From a bacterium (GTDB lineage Bacteria > Eisenbacteria > RBG-16-71-46 > CAIMUX01), in NCBI GenBank assembly GCA_030431975.1, contig JAUIHP010000005.1, positions 1 through 64,000 on the forward strand: a stretch of 64,000 nt of DNA, given 5' to 3'. Numbering within the stretch: position 1 is the stretch's first letter; every line of letters begins with the position of its first letter. Positions 46,095 to 54,821 of the stretch are shown here, in pieces. Made by a program: the position numbers and the translations under genes. The notes beneath the pieces are model-generated. The model had not been told where the DNA came from, did no database searches, and worked only from the letters and a program-made list of their open reading frames with translations.

Positions 46095-47112
46095 CCATTT
46101 CCTCCTCGTGAACTACGCTGTGGACCTTGACGCAGCGGTGTCGCCCCTTCAGTCCGGGACGGCCCATGGCTTTGACTTCACCGCTGACCAGAAGCTCGAT
46201 CGGATCCTGAACCTTCTGATCCAGGGAAAGCACGTCACCGGGACGCAACTTGAGGAAGTCGCCGATGCTGAGGTCGGCCTCCCCGAGTTTCGCGGTCAGG
46301 TCGAGGCTCGAGGCGCCGAGTTGCTGGCGCATCCAGCGGGCTTCCCGCGGGTTCTGTTCCGCCTTTTTCGTGAACATCTGCGTTTGCGAGATGCGCGGCA
46401 TCAGGGGCTCGATCGACGAGTACGGATAGCAGAGCGAAAGCGATCCCTTCGTGTACTGCGTCTTGAGATCGAAGGAGATGAGAACCACCGACTCGGCGTT
46501 GGACATGAGCTGCATCATGACCGGCTTCGTTTCGTGCGCCATCAGACTGAGGTTGAGTTCCGCGATCCCACGCCACGCCTGTTGGAGCACGACGAGAGCG
46601 CGCTCGACAAGACGGGTCATGACCGCGGTCTCGATATCGGTGAGGTCCCGGTTGACTTCGGACTCACGTCCCACGCCACCGAAGAGGCGGTCCACGATGC
46701 TGAGTGTCAGGGACGGGTTCACCTCCATAACCGCGCGGCCCTCGAGCGGAGTGATCCCGAACAGGTAGAGGCTGGTGTAGTTCGGCAGGGAAAGGACGTA
46801 CTCACCGTAGGTGAGCTGATCCGCCGCCACGATTTCGATCTCGACCATGGAACGTAGGTAGGCCGCCAACGATGCGCCGTACTGACGGGCGAACCCTTCG
46901 TGAATCGACTCGAAGACTCGCAACTGTTCCCGGAAGAACGAACGGTTGGGTCGACGAAAGTCGTAGGACGTGGCCTTCTTGTCGGGGTCGGATGAACCTT
47001 CCCCGTGGCTGGCAGCCTCTGACGAATCACCGTCCGATGAGTCTGACGCATCGTCATCCTCGACGGCGTCCATCAGAGCATCGATCTCGTCCTGTGAGAG
47101 AATGTTCGCCAA
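46072..47112 (-). CDS. fliM: Flagellar motor switch protein FliM
   Basis: FliM is the C-ring subunit that binds phospho-CheY to reverse the motor. The 346-residue protein begins with the CheY-binding segment ILSQDEIDALMDAV at 4-17, then an acidic Ser/Asp linker, the CheC-like middle domain (ESIHEGFARQYGASLAAYLRS, SLTLSIVDRLFGGVG, RALVVLQQAWRG), and a C-terminal SpoA domain (VLSLDQKVQDPIELLVSGEVKAMGRPG). The intact N-terminal motif implies chemotactic control, though no che genes are in the window. Confidence 0.96.
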   Translation of the reverse strand: MANILSQDEIDALMDAVEDDDASDSSDGDSSEAASHGEGSSDPDKKATSYDFRRPNRSFFREQLRVFESIHEGFARQYGASLAAYLRSMVEIEIVAADQLTYGEYVLSLPNYTSLYLFGITPLEGRAVMEVNPSLTLSIVDRLFGGVGRESEVNRDLTDIETAVMTRLVERALVVLQQAWRGIAELNLSLMAHETKPVMMQLMSNAESVVLISFDLKTQYTKGSLSLCYPYSSIEPLMPRISQTQMFTKKAEQNPREARWMRQQLGASSLDLTAKLGEADLSIGDFLKLRPGDVLSLDQKVQDPIELLVSGEVKAMGRPGLKGRHRCVKVHSVVHEEEMDESGTAA

Positions 47113-47139
47113 AGTCCACTGCCTTTCCGAGGCCGGGTG

Positions 47140-47766
47140 CTACTGAATCACGTACTCCGTGAAATAGAGATCATCGATGACCCGACCACCCAGTATTCGG
47201 TTCATCTCGTCGATGATCGTCTCTTTCATCTCATCCTTGGCCACGGGGTCGGTCAGCTCTGAAAGCGTTCGCGAGGTCAGCTCCCGAATCATTCGATCCC
47301 GAAGCTTGGCCTTGCGATGCGTGACGTCTCCCGAGTCGTCCGGATCATCGAGCTCGACCTGCACCTGCACCTTCAGGTAGCGACGGCCGGCCGTGCCCGC
47401 CGGATTGATGACCAGGTCGCCCAGGTCGACGATGTTGGCCGGGCCTCCGCCCCCCTCTTCGCCGTGACCGTCGCCGTGGTCATCATCCTTCTTCTTTTTC
47501 TCGTCGTCCTTCTTGTCACCGTGATCGTCGTCGTGCCCGTCCTCGTGATCGTCGCCGTGCTCACCGTCCTCATGCTCGCCATCGATCGCGGCGGTGTCCG
47601 AGCTCTTGAGCTTGGGCGCGATGACCTCCGTAACGAGAAACAACGATCCAACTCCAACGACGACCAGAATCCCCGCAATGATCGCGATCTTGACCACGAT
47701 GGGCGGCAACGGACCTTTTTTGGCCGCTTCCGGTGCCGCTTCTTCCGCTTTGTTCTCTTCCGCCAT
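47140..47766 (-). CDS. fliL: Flagellar basal body-associated protein FliL with His/Asp-rich insert
   Basis: FliL is a single-pass inner-membrane protein that forms a ring around the stators and supports torque. The 208-residue protein has a cytoplasmic start, a membrane helix at about 22-47, and the periplasmic FliL domain from about 108 (NIVDLGDLVINPAGTAGRRYLKVQVQVEL to the end). Between them, residues 62-103 are almost entirely His, Asp, Glu, Gly and Lys, with seven His (65, 70, 74, 78, 82, 97, 101), an insert that looks able to bind divalent metal in the periplasm. The usual short linker is much less biased. Confidence 0.92.
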   Translation of the reverse strand: MAEENKAEEAAPEAAKKGPLPPIVVKIAIIAGILVVVGVGSLFLVTEVIAPKLKSSDTAAIDGEHEDGEHGDDHEDGHDDDHGDKKDDEKKKKDDDHGDGHGEEGGGGPANIVDLGDLVINPAGTAGRRYLKVQVQVELDDPDDSGDVTHRKAKLRDRMIRELTSRTLSELTDPVAKDEMKETIIDEMNRILGGRVIDDLYFTEYVIQ

Positions 47767-47805
47767 TCGACTTTCTCCCTCTTCTCCACCCGAAGTTGGG
47801 CTCAG

Positions 47806-47831
47806 AACGGGGAATCCAGGCGTTCCCCGTT
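47806..47831 (-). terminator. Hairpin between flgE and fliL
   Basis: AACGGGGAA and TTCCCCGTT form a perfect 9-bp stem around 8 bases, in the 80-base gap downstream of flgE. There is no T-tract on the minus strand, so it may attenuate, stabilise the flgE mRNA end, or mark RNA processing rather than stop all transcription. Confidence 0.5.
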
Positions 47832-47846
47832 CCTATCTAAATCGCT

Positions 47847-49547
47847 CTACCGCTTGATGTTGATCAGCTCGGAGAGCACTTCGTCGGATGTCGTCACAAT
47901 CCTGGCGGAAGCCTGGAAGCCTCTTTGGGCCAAGATCATGTTTGTGAATTCTCGTGCCAGATCGACGTTGGACTGCTCCAACGACCCACTAAATACGGAG
48001 GCCTCGATTCCGGAAGCCGCGGTCGCGACCAGGGCGTCACCGGAGTTGACGCTCGCCTCGAAGAGATTGTCCCCCGATCGGACCAGCCCGCCTTCATTGA
48101 CGAACTCGGCCAGAGCCAGTCGCGCCACGGGCCGCGTCACTCCGTTGGAGAACAGCGTGATGACGGTTCCGTCCCGATCGATTCGGTAGTCGACGAGAGA
48201 GCCCTGGGTGAACCCATCCTGGGTCGCTTCCAAACTGGAGGAAGCTTCCAGCAGGGTGATCCCGTCGAAACCGCCGATGGAGCCGGCGTTGAGGTCGATC
48301 TCCAGCGGGGACGCCGCTCCGGTCGTCGGGCCCAACGTCAGCTTGTTCGGCAGAACCCCATTGACGACGTCAAAGGAGAAGCCGCTGAGAGAACCGTCCG
48401 TGTTGAACGTGACACGACCGCTTCCCCCGACCAGAACGTCGGTGTCCCCACCGTCGACTTCCGCGTTCCAGGTGAACTGGTTGGTCCCGAGGACGCGGGT
48501 GAACTCCAGACGAACGACGTGGGCGAAGCCCAGGGAGTCGTAGACCGTCGTCTCCTCGACGAAGACTCCGGCGTCGCGCGGGGAATCCGTTTCCGTAAGA
48601 CCCGCGATGCTGTTGAAATCGTCCCGGGTCAGGCCTTCGGAATCGATTCCCTGGATGATGAGTCCGTTGACCGCACCGTCCGTACCCAGACCGTCGGGCG
48701 AGGTCACTTCGATGCGCCCATCCGTTCCGATGGCGACCTGGATTCCATCGACCCCGTCCACGGAGTTGAGCGTGGCCGCAATGGCGGCGGTCAGTTCCGC
48801 AACGGTCGATCCTCCGGCCACGGAGAACGAACCATCGACGGCCGTGTCCCCGACCGTGGCCGAAAACTGGACCTGATCTCCGTCAGACAACAGAGAAACG
48901 ACACCGGTGGCATCGGCACGAAGGTCGACGAGAGCCGTATCCGAGGCTGCGAAGTCACCGCTCGCGCCGTAGAAGACGCCCGACTCCGCTTCCGTACCGC
49001 GAGGCTCCGAATCGGCCTCCAGGTTCCCGCGGTAGTTGATGACCGTCGTCGAACGGGCCGGCTCCGCTTCACCGAGCGGAATCTCGATCGCCGAGGGCTG
49101 AGCCGCAAAGGTTTCACCGGCACGATCGAAGGCAAAACCCTGAACGACGTAGCCGTTCGACGGGTTGACCAGCTGCCCGGCGCCGTCGATCTGGAACGAG
49201 CCGGCTCGGGTGAAGAAGTCGCGGGAGCCGTTGGAGAGCACGAAGAACGCGTTGCCCTGAATGGCAAGGTCGCTGTCGATCCCCGTGGCTTCCAGACCTC
49301 CCTGACTGAAAACACTGTCGAGGGCGGCGATGCGCGCTCCGTTTCCGATTTGCATCGGATTGGAGCCACCCAATGCCCCGTTCGGGCCCGTCGCCCCCTG
49401 CAGGAGTTGACTGACCTGTTCTTCGAAGGTGATACGTGACGACTTGAAGCCGACCGTATTCACGTTCGCAACGTTGTTACCGATGACATCCATCCGGAGA
49501 GTGTTCGTCCCCAGACCTGTCACCCCGGAAAAGAGTGATCTCAACAT
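47847..49547 (-). CDS. flgE: Flagellar hook protein FlgE
   Basis: FlgE polymerises into the hook. The 566-residue protein has the conserved N-terminal rod/hook motif (MLRSLFSGVTGLGTNTLRMD, NNVANVNTVGFKSSR), FlgE/F/G core segments (IQGNAFFVLSNGSRDFFTRAGSF, NPSNGYVVQGF), a variable surface-exposed middle that accounts for the large size, and the C-terminal helix (NVDLAREFTNMILAQRGFQA, SELINIKR). It is separated from the upstream gene by a 129-base gap with a sigma-54-like promoter, and from fliL by a hairpin, so it may be expressed at its own level. Confidence 0.96.
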   Translation of the reverse strand: MLRSLFSGVTGLGTNTLRMDVIGNNVANVNTVGFKSSRITFEEQVSQLLQGATGPNGALGGSNPMQIGNGARIAALDSVFSQGGLEATGIDSDLAIQGNAFFVLSNGSRDFFTRAGSFQIDGAGQLVNPSNGYVVQGFAFDRAGETFAAQPSAIEIPLGEAEPARSTTVINYRGNLEADSEPRGTEAESGVFYGASGDFAASDTALVDLRADATGVVSLLSDGDQVQFSATVGDTAVDGSFSVAGGSTVAELTAAIAATLNSVDGVDGIQVAIGTDGRIEVTSPDGLGTDGAVNGLIIQGIDSEGLTRDDFNSIAGLTETDSPRDAGVFVEETTVYDSLGFAHVVRLEFTRVLGTNQFTWNAEVDGGDTDVLVGGSGRVTFNTDGSLSGFSFDVVNGVLPNKLTLGPTTGAASPLEIDLNAGSIGGFDGITLLEASSSLEATQDGFTQGSLVDYRIDRDGTVITLFSNGVTRPVARLALAEFVNEGGLVRSGDNLFEASVNSGDALVATAASGIEASVFSGSLEQSNVDLAREFTNMILAQRGFQASARIVTTSDEVLSELINIKR

Positions 49548-49604
49548 AGGATTCCATTCCTCTTTGCAAGTGTGCTTATCCGTCTGCGCCGCCGGCGATG
49601 AACC

Positions 49605-49619
49605 GCTTCATACGTTCCA
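49605..49619 (-). promoter_or_regulatory. Sigma-54-like promoter for flgE
   Basis: On the minus strand TGGAACG-TATG-AAGC keeps the GG at -24 and GC at -12 with exact 10-base spacing, and 6 of 7 bases of the -24 box. The TT of the -12 box is missing. It would give a 5' leader of about 45 bases. Hook genes are commonly sigma-54 dependent. Confidence 0.4.
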
Positions 49620-49676
49620 CGGTTCGCGACCCCCTGCAAGAGGACCGGTCGCCTTCGCGAAGCCTCCTGGCCTCGT

Positions 49677-50096
49677 TCAGAGCACGACAGCGCTGTCGAT
49701 CTTCGTAAAAACATGTCCCTGCGATTGATCTGCGGAAAGAGCGGTCACGACCGTTCTCCCCGGCACATCCACCACAAATGACAACGGACCGCTGACGATG
49801 AGCGAATCCTTTGCTCCTCGTTGCGCGGCCATTTCCACGGCCTGCCCCAATCGGTCCATCTCATGGGGCGTGATCTGAATACCACGAGCCCGAATCCGGT
49901 CCTGCGCGTGTCGCGAGAACTGGATGGGCGCTTCTGAACGCAACTCCGACTGGAGAACCCGATCGAAGGGCGTCGAGACCGAATCCGACCCTGACGTCTG
50001 TCCCGAAGGACGGATGTTCCCTGCGGACCCGGGTTGCTCGACTCCGGTCGGCTGCCGGGTCGGAATCGTGAACGTCGGCCCTCGTATCTCGGTCAT
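49677..50096 (-). CDS. Flagellar operon protein (TIGR02530 type)
   Basis: From ATG 50096, with AAGGAGG upstream, the protein is 139 residues. The C-terminal half matches the small flagellar operon protein family that commonly sits between flgD and flgE: FSRHAQDRIRARGIQITPHE, DSLIVSGPLSFVVDVPGRTVV and HVFTKIDSAVVL. The N-terminal half is Pro/Thr/Gly-rich and unstructured. The exact role is not established; a part in hook assembly is assumed from position. The frame is open for 121 codons further upstream but overlaps flgD in a different frame. Confidence 0.85.
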   Translation of the reverse strand: MTEIRGPTFTIPTRQPTGVEQPGSAGNIRPSGQTSGSDSVSTPFDRVLQSELRSEAPIQFSRHAQDRIRARGIQITPHEMDRLGQAVEMAAQRGAKDSLIVSGPLSFVVDVPGRTVVTALSADQSQGHVFTKIDSAVVL

Positions 50097-50130
50097 GACT
50101 GGGCTTCCTCCTTCGCCATCAGCTGTCGGT

Positions 50131-50820
50131 TCAACCTTCGTCGCCGTCCTCGGAAGAGGCGGCAAAGACTTCGAGAATCGAGGAGAGCGGTACCTCCCGT
50201 CCTTCGACGAGAAGCAGGGCCTGCCCCGATTGGAACGTGACGCCGTCGACCATCCCGACGACCGTGTTGGTGACCGCGACGGGATCGCCGGACTGGGTCC
50301 GGGCTTGGGTGGTGAACGTGTAGGTGCCGGCCGGCAGTCGGGAACCGGCGGCATCCCTTCCGTCCCACTCGATCTGATGCGATCCCGCCTCGAGATCGTT
50401 GGCGACAAGGGTCCGCACCGTTTGACCGGACCCGTCCTTGACCTGGATTTCGACCGCACTGGCCGTAGAACTCAGGAAGTAGCCGAGGGACTCGGTTCCG
50501 TTCTCACCCAGCTGAATCTCGTTTCCGGCAGCGCGGACCTCGCGGCCGATGAGGGACGTCGCGGCGCTGTTGGCCTCGGATTGATTGAAGGCCAGCATCG
50601 ACTCGAAGTTCGTGTTCAGCTGTTGCATCTGTTCGAGCGAACTGAACTGCGCGAGCTGCGCGATGAACTCCTCGTTCTCCATGGGCGAAAGAGGATCCTG
50701 GTAGCGCATCTGCGTGATGAGCAACTGCAGGAAGGCATCCTGGCCGATGTCGTTCCCCGACGAGGCCGCATCGGTTCCCGTGGTTGCGGACGCTGCGCCG
50801 GTGAAAGGTAGGATCTCCAT
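50131..50820 (-). CDS. flgD: Flagellar hook cap protein FlgD
   Basis: FlgD caps the growing hook. The 229-residue protein has the N-terminal FlgD motif (FLQLLITQMRYQDPLSPMENEEFIAQLAQFSSLEQM), followed by a Tudor/FnIII-like C-terminal part (IEWDGRDAAGSRLPAGTYTF). Order flgD-(TIGR02530)-flgE is standard. It lies 14 bases after fliK. Confidence 0.95.
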   Translation of the reverse strand: MEILPFTGAASATTGTDAASSGNDIGQDAFLQLLITQMRYQDPLSPMENEEFIAQLAQFSSLEQMQQLNTNFESMLAFNQSEANSAATSLIGREVRAAGNEIQLGENGTESLGYFLSSTASAVEIQVKDGSGQTVRTLVANDLEAGSHQIEWDGRDAAGSRLPAGTYTFTTQARTQSGDPVAVTNTVVGMVDGVTFQSGQALLLVEGREVPLSSILEVFAASSEDGDEG

Positions 50821-50834
50821 CTCCGTCTCCTTGT

Positions 50835-53717
50835 CTATACGCGAAGGTCCACGCGCCGATCTGTAAGTGCATTGGCGGCGGTGGCAACTCTTGAATTCAG
50901 TGTGGACGCCGATCTCGATTGCGTTGCCGACGTGTTCCGTGAACCGTTCGGATTCTGGTCGGAACGTTGACGCGGATCCGAGTGCGAAGAGCGTGACCCC
51001 GAATCGGAATCGACGTGAAGTTGCTCCAGCCGGAGTCCGGAACTCTCCAGGCTTCGTTCCAGATCGGACCGGAAACTCTCGATTCGTGTCGCAATCTCGG
51101 GACGCTCGGTAGAGATGCGAGCGGAGAGATCACGTCCCTCCATGACGAGCTCGATTCGGACCGTTCCCAGCTCGGGCGGATTCAGTTCGAGCAAGGCTTC
51201 CCGGCCGCCGGAGCGAACCGTCACGCGTAATGCCCGACCCAATGCATCCTCCAACTCGTGGGGACCTGATGTGAAACGCAGCGCGGTCGACGATGTCGAG
51301 GCACTCCCTTCAGATCCGCTTGTCGAAGAAACCGAGGAGAGAACCGACCCAAACCCGTCACGCACGGCGAGGCCGCCCTTGGGGTCCGGAATCATCCCGC
51401 CGACATCGACTTTCGTTGCAGACGCCGGACGGATCAGGTCCGTTTCGTTCTGTGACCTGGACGCAGTGACCAACGAGTCATCGAATGCCGATGAAACGTC
51501 GGACGCCGGCTCTGAACGTCCCCGGCCGTTCTCTGCAGCGCGTGACTCCGATGCAGCATTGGCCGAACGCGGGTTCGACAGCTCGGTCGCTGCCTCGGTC
51601 GCTGTCTGGGTCGCTGCCTGGGTTGATTCCTGAACCGATGTTTGACCCGATACCTGAGCCGACACAGGCCCCGACACCAGCGAAGGCGTCGCTGCTCGGT
51701 GTGATGCTTCGAGTGACGCGCCTGTCGTGGGACGGGTCGACACTTCGGCCAGCGTTTCGGACGGCGTTGTCGTCGCGAGGTCAGGCGACGGGACGTTCAG
51801 AGTTCCGGGTGCAGCGTCCGGGAACGTCGTTGTAGAAGCCGGCGAGTTGGTGGTTCTGCCCGTCGCCAGCCGGTGGACCCACTGCAAGGTTTGCGAATCC
51901 TCGGCGGCAGAGGAAAGGAAGCCGGTTTCCACGCCGTCAGCGAGATTCCATTCGGTGCCCACGGCTGTGTTCACTGCGGTACTTGCGGATGCCATTTGCG
52001 ATTCCGTGGACACGCGGTTCACGGACAACGGCTGCGCCGTCGCGTTTGCAAGCGGGTACGGCGCGATCGTCGTGGTCCCTGTGGCCGCTGTGGCCGCTGC
52101 GGTCCCCGTGGTCGGGTTCGCCAACGGCTGCCCGTTGGTCGGGGCCTGTGACTCGGTCGCGGTCGAAGACAGTGCGGCTGGGTACGCGCCCGACCGAGCA
52201 GCCGACATCCGAGACGGGATTCCGTCCGAGACGCCATCGGCCCTCAGCGCCGCGACCGTGGAAGCCTCGTTGACGGCGCCTCCTGAGAGAACATTCGCGG
52301 CAACCAACGGACGCGAGACGGCCCGTGAGGATCCGAATCCAACAGTAGACCTCGACGCGCGGTGCAAGGGCTCGCCGTATCGCGGTTCGGTGGCCCGGCT
52401 CGAGTCCAACGCGACTTCAGAATCGCTTCCGTACACCGCGCGTGATGCGCTCGACTTCGGCGATGGGTTGCCACTATCGACTCGGAATGCAGCGTTTGGA
52501 TCGGACGCTGTGGGAGTCGTTCGACCGGGATTGGAGGCAGCTGCAGTCTCGACCGGAATCGAAACTGAAGTCGCCGCGGGACTCGTAGGTGCACTCACAT
52601 CCGGTATTGGTGTCGCGGCCGATGCCGATGCCGCTGCCGCTGCCGGTGACGGTGTCGCGGCCAGCGTCGCCGCCGGAGTTACACCCTCCGTTGCAACCTG
52701 AGGCTGAGCCGTGGTCGCAGTCGTACCCAGACCCGCGTTTCGGATCCCTCCCCCAGTTCGTGACGGCTTGGAGACGGAGTCCGATTCGACAGCCGGGGCG
52801 TCGCTGCCCAACTTGGAGTCCGGTGCTCCCACGTCGACGAGGGATGCAAGATCCTCCGTGACCCTGGATTGTCCGGCTTGTGCAGAAGATGCCCCGAACT
52901 CGAGTGATGGGATGGCTGGCGGCCGCCCCGCCTCCCCGGTCAACTGTCCTACCGGGTTCCTGTGGGCCTGTCCGTCCTGCGGCAAAATCGAAGCCGAAGC
53001 CGAAGCGGAAGCAGGACTCGTATTCCCATTCGCCGGTCCCGCTGCCGATGCGGGTGTCGGAGTCGTCGGTCGACTCAACCCGGAAACTCCCGACCCGGAA
53101 ACTCCCAGCCCGGAAACTCTCGACCGAGCAGGTAGCGCGACCGAAACGTCTGCTCCGTCGACAGCACCCGCGGAGCTACCGATGGGTTGGCCTGCGTCGC
53201 CCGACGCCGGTGAGGCAGCCGACGCGCCGGTCACCCCCGTAGCCCCCAGCGTAGCCGCAACGGTCTGTGAGGACGGCGAGCCTTCCGGACTCGATAACGC
53301 CGCAGGCAGCGAAGCACTCAACCCCTCGCCCGCCGAACCGGCCGGCCATGCAGACACTGGGTCCTGGGAGAGATCCGTGAGCAAGCCGATAGCTCGTTCC
53401 GAATCTTGCGGGACACCCCAGAGGGGCAGACCTGCATCCGCCCGACGTTGCGTGTCACCCTTCGTCAGGGTACCCGTGCCCAACGGCCTTCCCTCGGTTC
53501 CTGACGGTTGACCGCCATTCGAAGGCAAAGAAAAACGACGGACCGCTCGCGTGTCGCCCAGCCCTCCACTGCTGTAGGCAGTCTGCAGGTGGGCGTCGAA
53601 CTCCGCAGCGACACCGAGACTCGTCGAACCCTGTGGCACAGGACTTCGCGACCCAAGACCTTCGGGGACCAGACCGGGGAATGTCGCGGTCAGGCCGAAC
53701 AAGGACGGCGTACTCAT
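50835..53717 (-). CDS. fliK: Flagellar hook-length control protein FliK (very long)
   Basis: FliK measures hook length and triggers the FlhB switch. The conserved part is the C-terminal Flg_hook domain (about 830-905: LRVTVRSGGREALLELNPPE, then LGTVRIELVMEGRDLSARIS). The remaining 800 or more residues are Ala/Ser/Thr/Gly/Pro/Val-rich, with short repeats (GVSGSGVSG type) and no fold I can see; this is expected of the flexible ruler portion. At 960 residues it is about twice the common length. It overlaps motE by 4 bases. Confidence 0.92.
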   Translation of the reverse strand: MSTPSLFGLTATFPGLVPEGLGSRSPVPQGSTSLGVAAEFDAHLQTAYSSGGLGDTRAVRRFSLPSNGGQPSGTEGRPLGTGTLTKGDTQRRADAGLPLWGVPQDSERAIGLLTDLSQDPVSAWPAGSAGEGLSASLPAALSSPEGSPSSQTVAATLGATGVTGASAASPASGDAGQPIGSSAGAVDGADVSVALPARSRVSGLGVSGSGVSGLSRPTTPTPASAAGPANGNTSPASASASASILPQDGQAHRNPVGQLTGEAGRPPAIPSLEFGASSAQAGQSRVTEDLASLVDVGAPDSKLGSDAPAVESDSVSKPSRTGGGIRNAGLGTTATTAQPQVATEGVTPAATLAATPSPAAAAASASAATPIPDVSAPTSPAATSVSIPVETAAASNPGRTTPTASDPNAAFRVDSGNPSPKSSASRAVYGSDSEVALDSSRATEPRYGEPLHRASRSTVGFGSSRAVSRPLVAANVLSGGAVNEASTVAALRADGVSDGIPSRMSAARSGAYPAALSSTATESQAPTNGQPLANPTTGTAAATAATGTTTIAPYPLANATAQPLSVNRVSTESQMASASTAVNTAVGTEWNLADGVETGFLSSAAEDSQTLQWVHRLATGRTTNSPASTTTFPDAAPGTLNVPSPDLATTTPSETLAEVSTRPTTGASLEASHRAATPSLVSGPVSAQVSGQTSVQESTQAATQTATEAATELSNPRSANAASESRAAENGRGRSEPASDVSSAFDDSLVTASRSQNETDLIRPASATKVDVGGMIPDPKGGLAVRDGFGSVLSSVSSTSGSEGSASTSSTALRFTSGPHELEDALGRALRVTVRSGGREALLELNPPELGTVRIELVMEGRDLSARISTERPEIATRIESFRSDLERSLESSGLRLEQLHVDSDSGSRSSHSDPRQRSDQNPNGSRNTSATQSRSASTLNSRVATAANALTDRRVDLRV

Positions 53718-54286
53718 GACCCTTCCCCTGCGTTCGGCGGTGTGACCGCGCTGAGTTGTGGACGCCCGATCTCCTCCATCGAAAGACGGGCCAACCGGCG
53801 CGGATCGAGTTGTCCCATGACTTTGCTCGCGGCCCGCGCGTTCATTTTCTTGAGGACGGCGACCAAAGTCGGATCGTCCAGGGAATGAAGTATCCGGGCC
53901 GCCTCGAGCGGCTTCATCGAGGCGTACAGCTTCGCCTGTCTTGCGATCTCGTCTGTTTGAACCGTCGAAATGTCGACAAGAACGCTGTCGATCTCGGCCC
54001 GCGCGCGCTGAATCTCCTTCTCACGCTGCATCAGAAGCACCTGATGTGTTTCCAGCTGCGTGAGCAGTGCGTCCAGGGAGTCCGCCGGCGTATCGCCGGG
54101 GATCGGGGCGGCAACCTCTTCAGGCTCGTCCTCCCCGATCAGGGGGAGTCCGTTGACCGCGGTTTCTACCCGCTCCTGGATTCTGGGCCAAATCTCGTTC
54201 TGCATGAGTCCGGTTGCGAAGAGGGCGACGACGACACTGACCAGGCCGAATCCGACGATGGTCGCGAGAATGGAGAGAAAGCCCAT
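53714..54286 (-). CDS. motE: MotE-like flagellar protein (MgtE-N domain)
   Basis: From ATG 54286, with GGGAGG 8 bases upstream, the protein is 190 residues. It has an N-terminal membrane helix (ILATIVGFGLVSVVVALFATG), a coiled-coil (LLTQLETHQVLLMQREKEIQRAR, about 70-110), and a C-terminal MgtE-N/FliG-N-like domain (LYASMKPLEAARILHSLDDP, VLKKMNARAASKVMGQLDP). This is the layout of MotE, a chaperone for the periplasmic motor protein MotC. The symbol is given by architecture and its position between fliJ and fliK. Confidence 0.8.
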   Translation of the reverse strand: MGFLSILATIVGFGLVSVVVALFATGLMQNEIWPRIQERVETAVNGLPLIGEDEPEEVAAPIPGDTPADSLDALLTQLETHQVLLMQREKEIQRARAEIDSVLVDISTVQTDEIARQAKLYASMKPLEAARILHSLDDPTLVAVLKKMNARAASKVMGQLDPRRLARLSMEEIGRPQLSAVTPPNAGEGS

Positions 54287-54383
54287 CTTACCGGCCTCCC
54301 GTCCCCACCTTGGTTCTCGCGGTCCGTGGCTCATCTTCGTTAAAACCTTCTCCCTCGTTCCGGGCCTGATCGGCTCGTGCCGT

Positions 54384-54821
54384 TCACGCCGCCTTCCGTT
54401 GCTTTTCGTGCATCTGACCGGCGACCTCGTCGAGATCGCGTTGCTCCTCTCGCATCACTTCGCGCAGGTATTCGACCTTCTTTTGCTCCCGAATCCGTTC
54501 CACAACGACGCGCTGTTTCTCGGCTTCGGCCAGTCGCGTCTTCACCTCGTTCATCTCCCGAACTTCCGACGCCTCCTTCTCCTCGATCCGCCGGATTTCC
54601 TCTCTCAGCCGGGCCCTACCCTCTTCCCAGTTGTGCAGTGCCCGCGGATCCGAGACGGGACGTTCCAGATTCGAGACTTCCAACAGTTCGCGCCGCCGTG
54701 AGAGGACCTCCCGAGTCTTGCGAACCTGCGAGGCCGAGACCTCGAGCTCCCGCTCGACTTCCTTGACCTGCATTTCCCGGAGTCGTTCGAGCCCCTGCAG
54801 CGGAAAGTGGAACTTCTTCAT
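54384..54821 (-). CDS. fliJ: Flagellar export protein FliJ
   Basis: FliJ is the coiled-coil stalk of the FliI ATPase ring. The 145-residue protein starts FHFPLQGLERLREMQ, the typical FliJ opening, and is charged and helical throughout with no other domain. GGGGA lies 5 bases before its ATG. The 5' 206 bases also lie under the fliI reading frame as sequenced (see fliI). Confidence 0.9.
   Translation of the reverse strand: MKKFHFPLQGLERLREMQVKEVERELEVSASQVRKTREVLSRRRELLEVSNLERPVSDPRALHNWEEGRARLREEIRRIEEKEASEVREMNEVKTRLAEAEKQRVVVERIREQKKVEYLREVMREEQRDLDEVAGQMHEKQRKAA

Noticed and set aside
49560-49590. Sigma-28 promoter before flgE (ACGGATAA as -10)
   Set aside because: Matches 6 of 8 bases, but no TAAA-type -35 at the right distance. 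The sigma-54-like element fits hook gene control better.
52877-53242. Repeated short motifs in fliK as a possible mobile or CRISPR-like repeat
   Set aside because: They are in-frame Gly/Ser/Val/Pro codon repeats of a low-complexity FliK ruler, with no spacers and no constant unit length.
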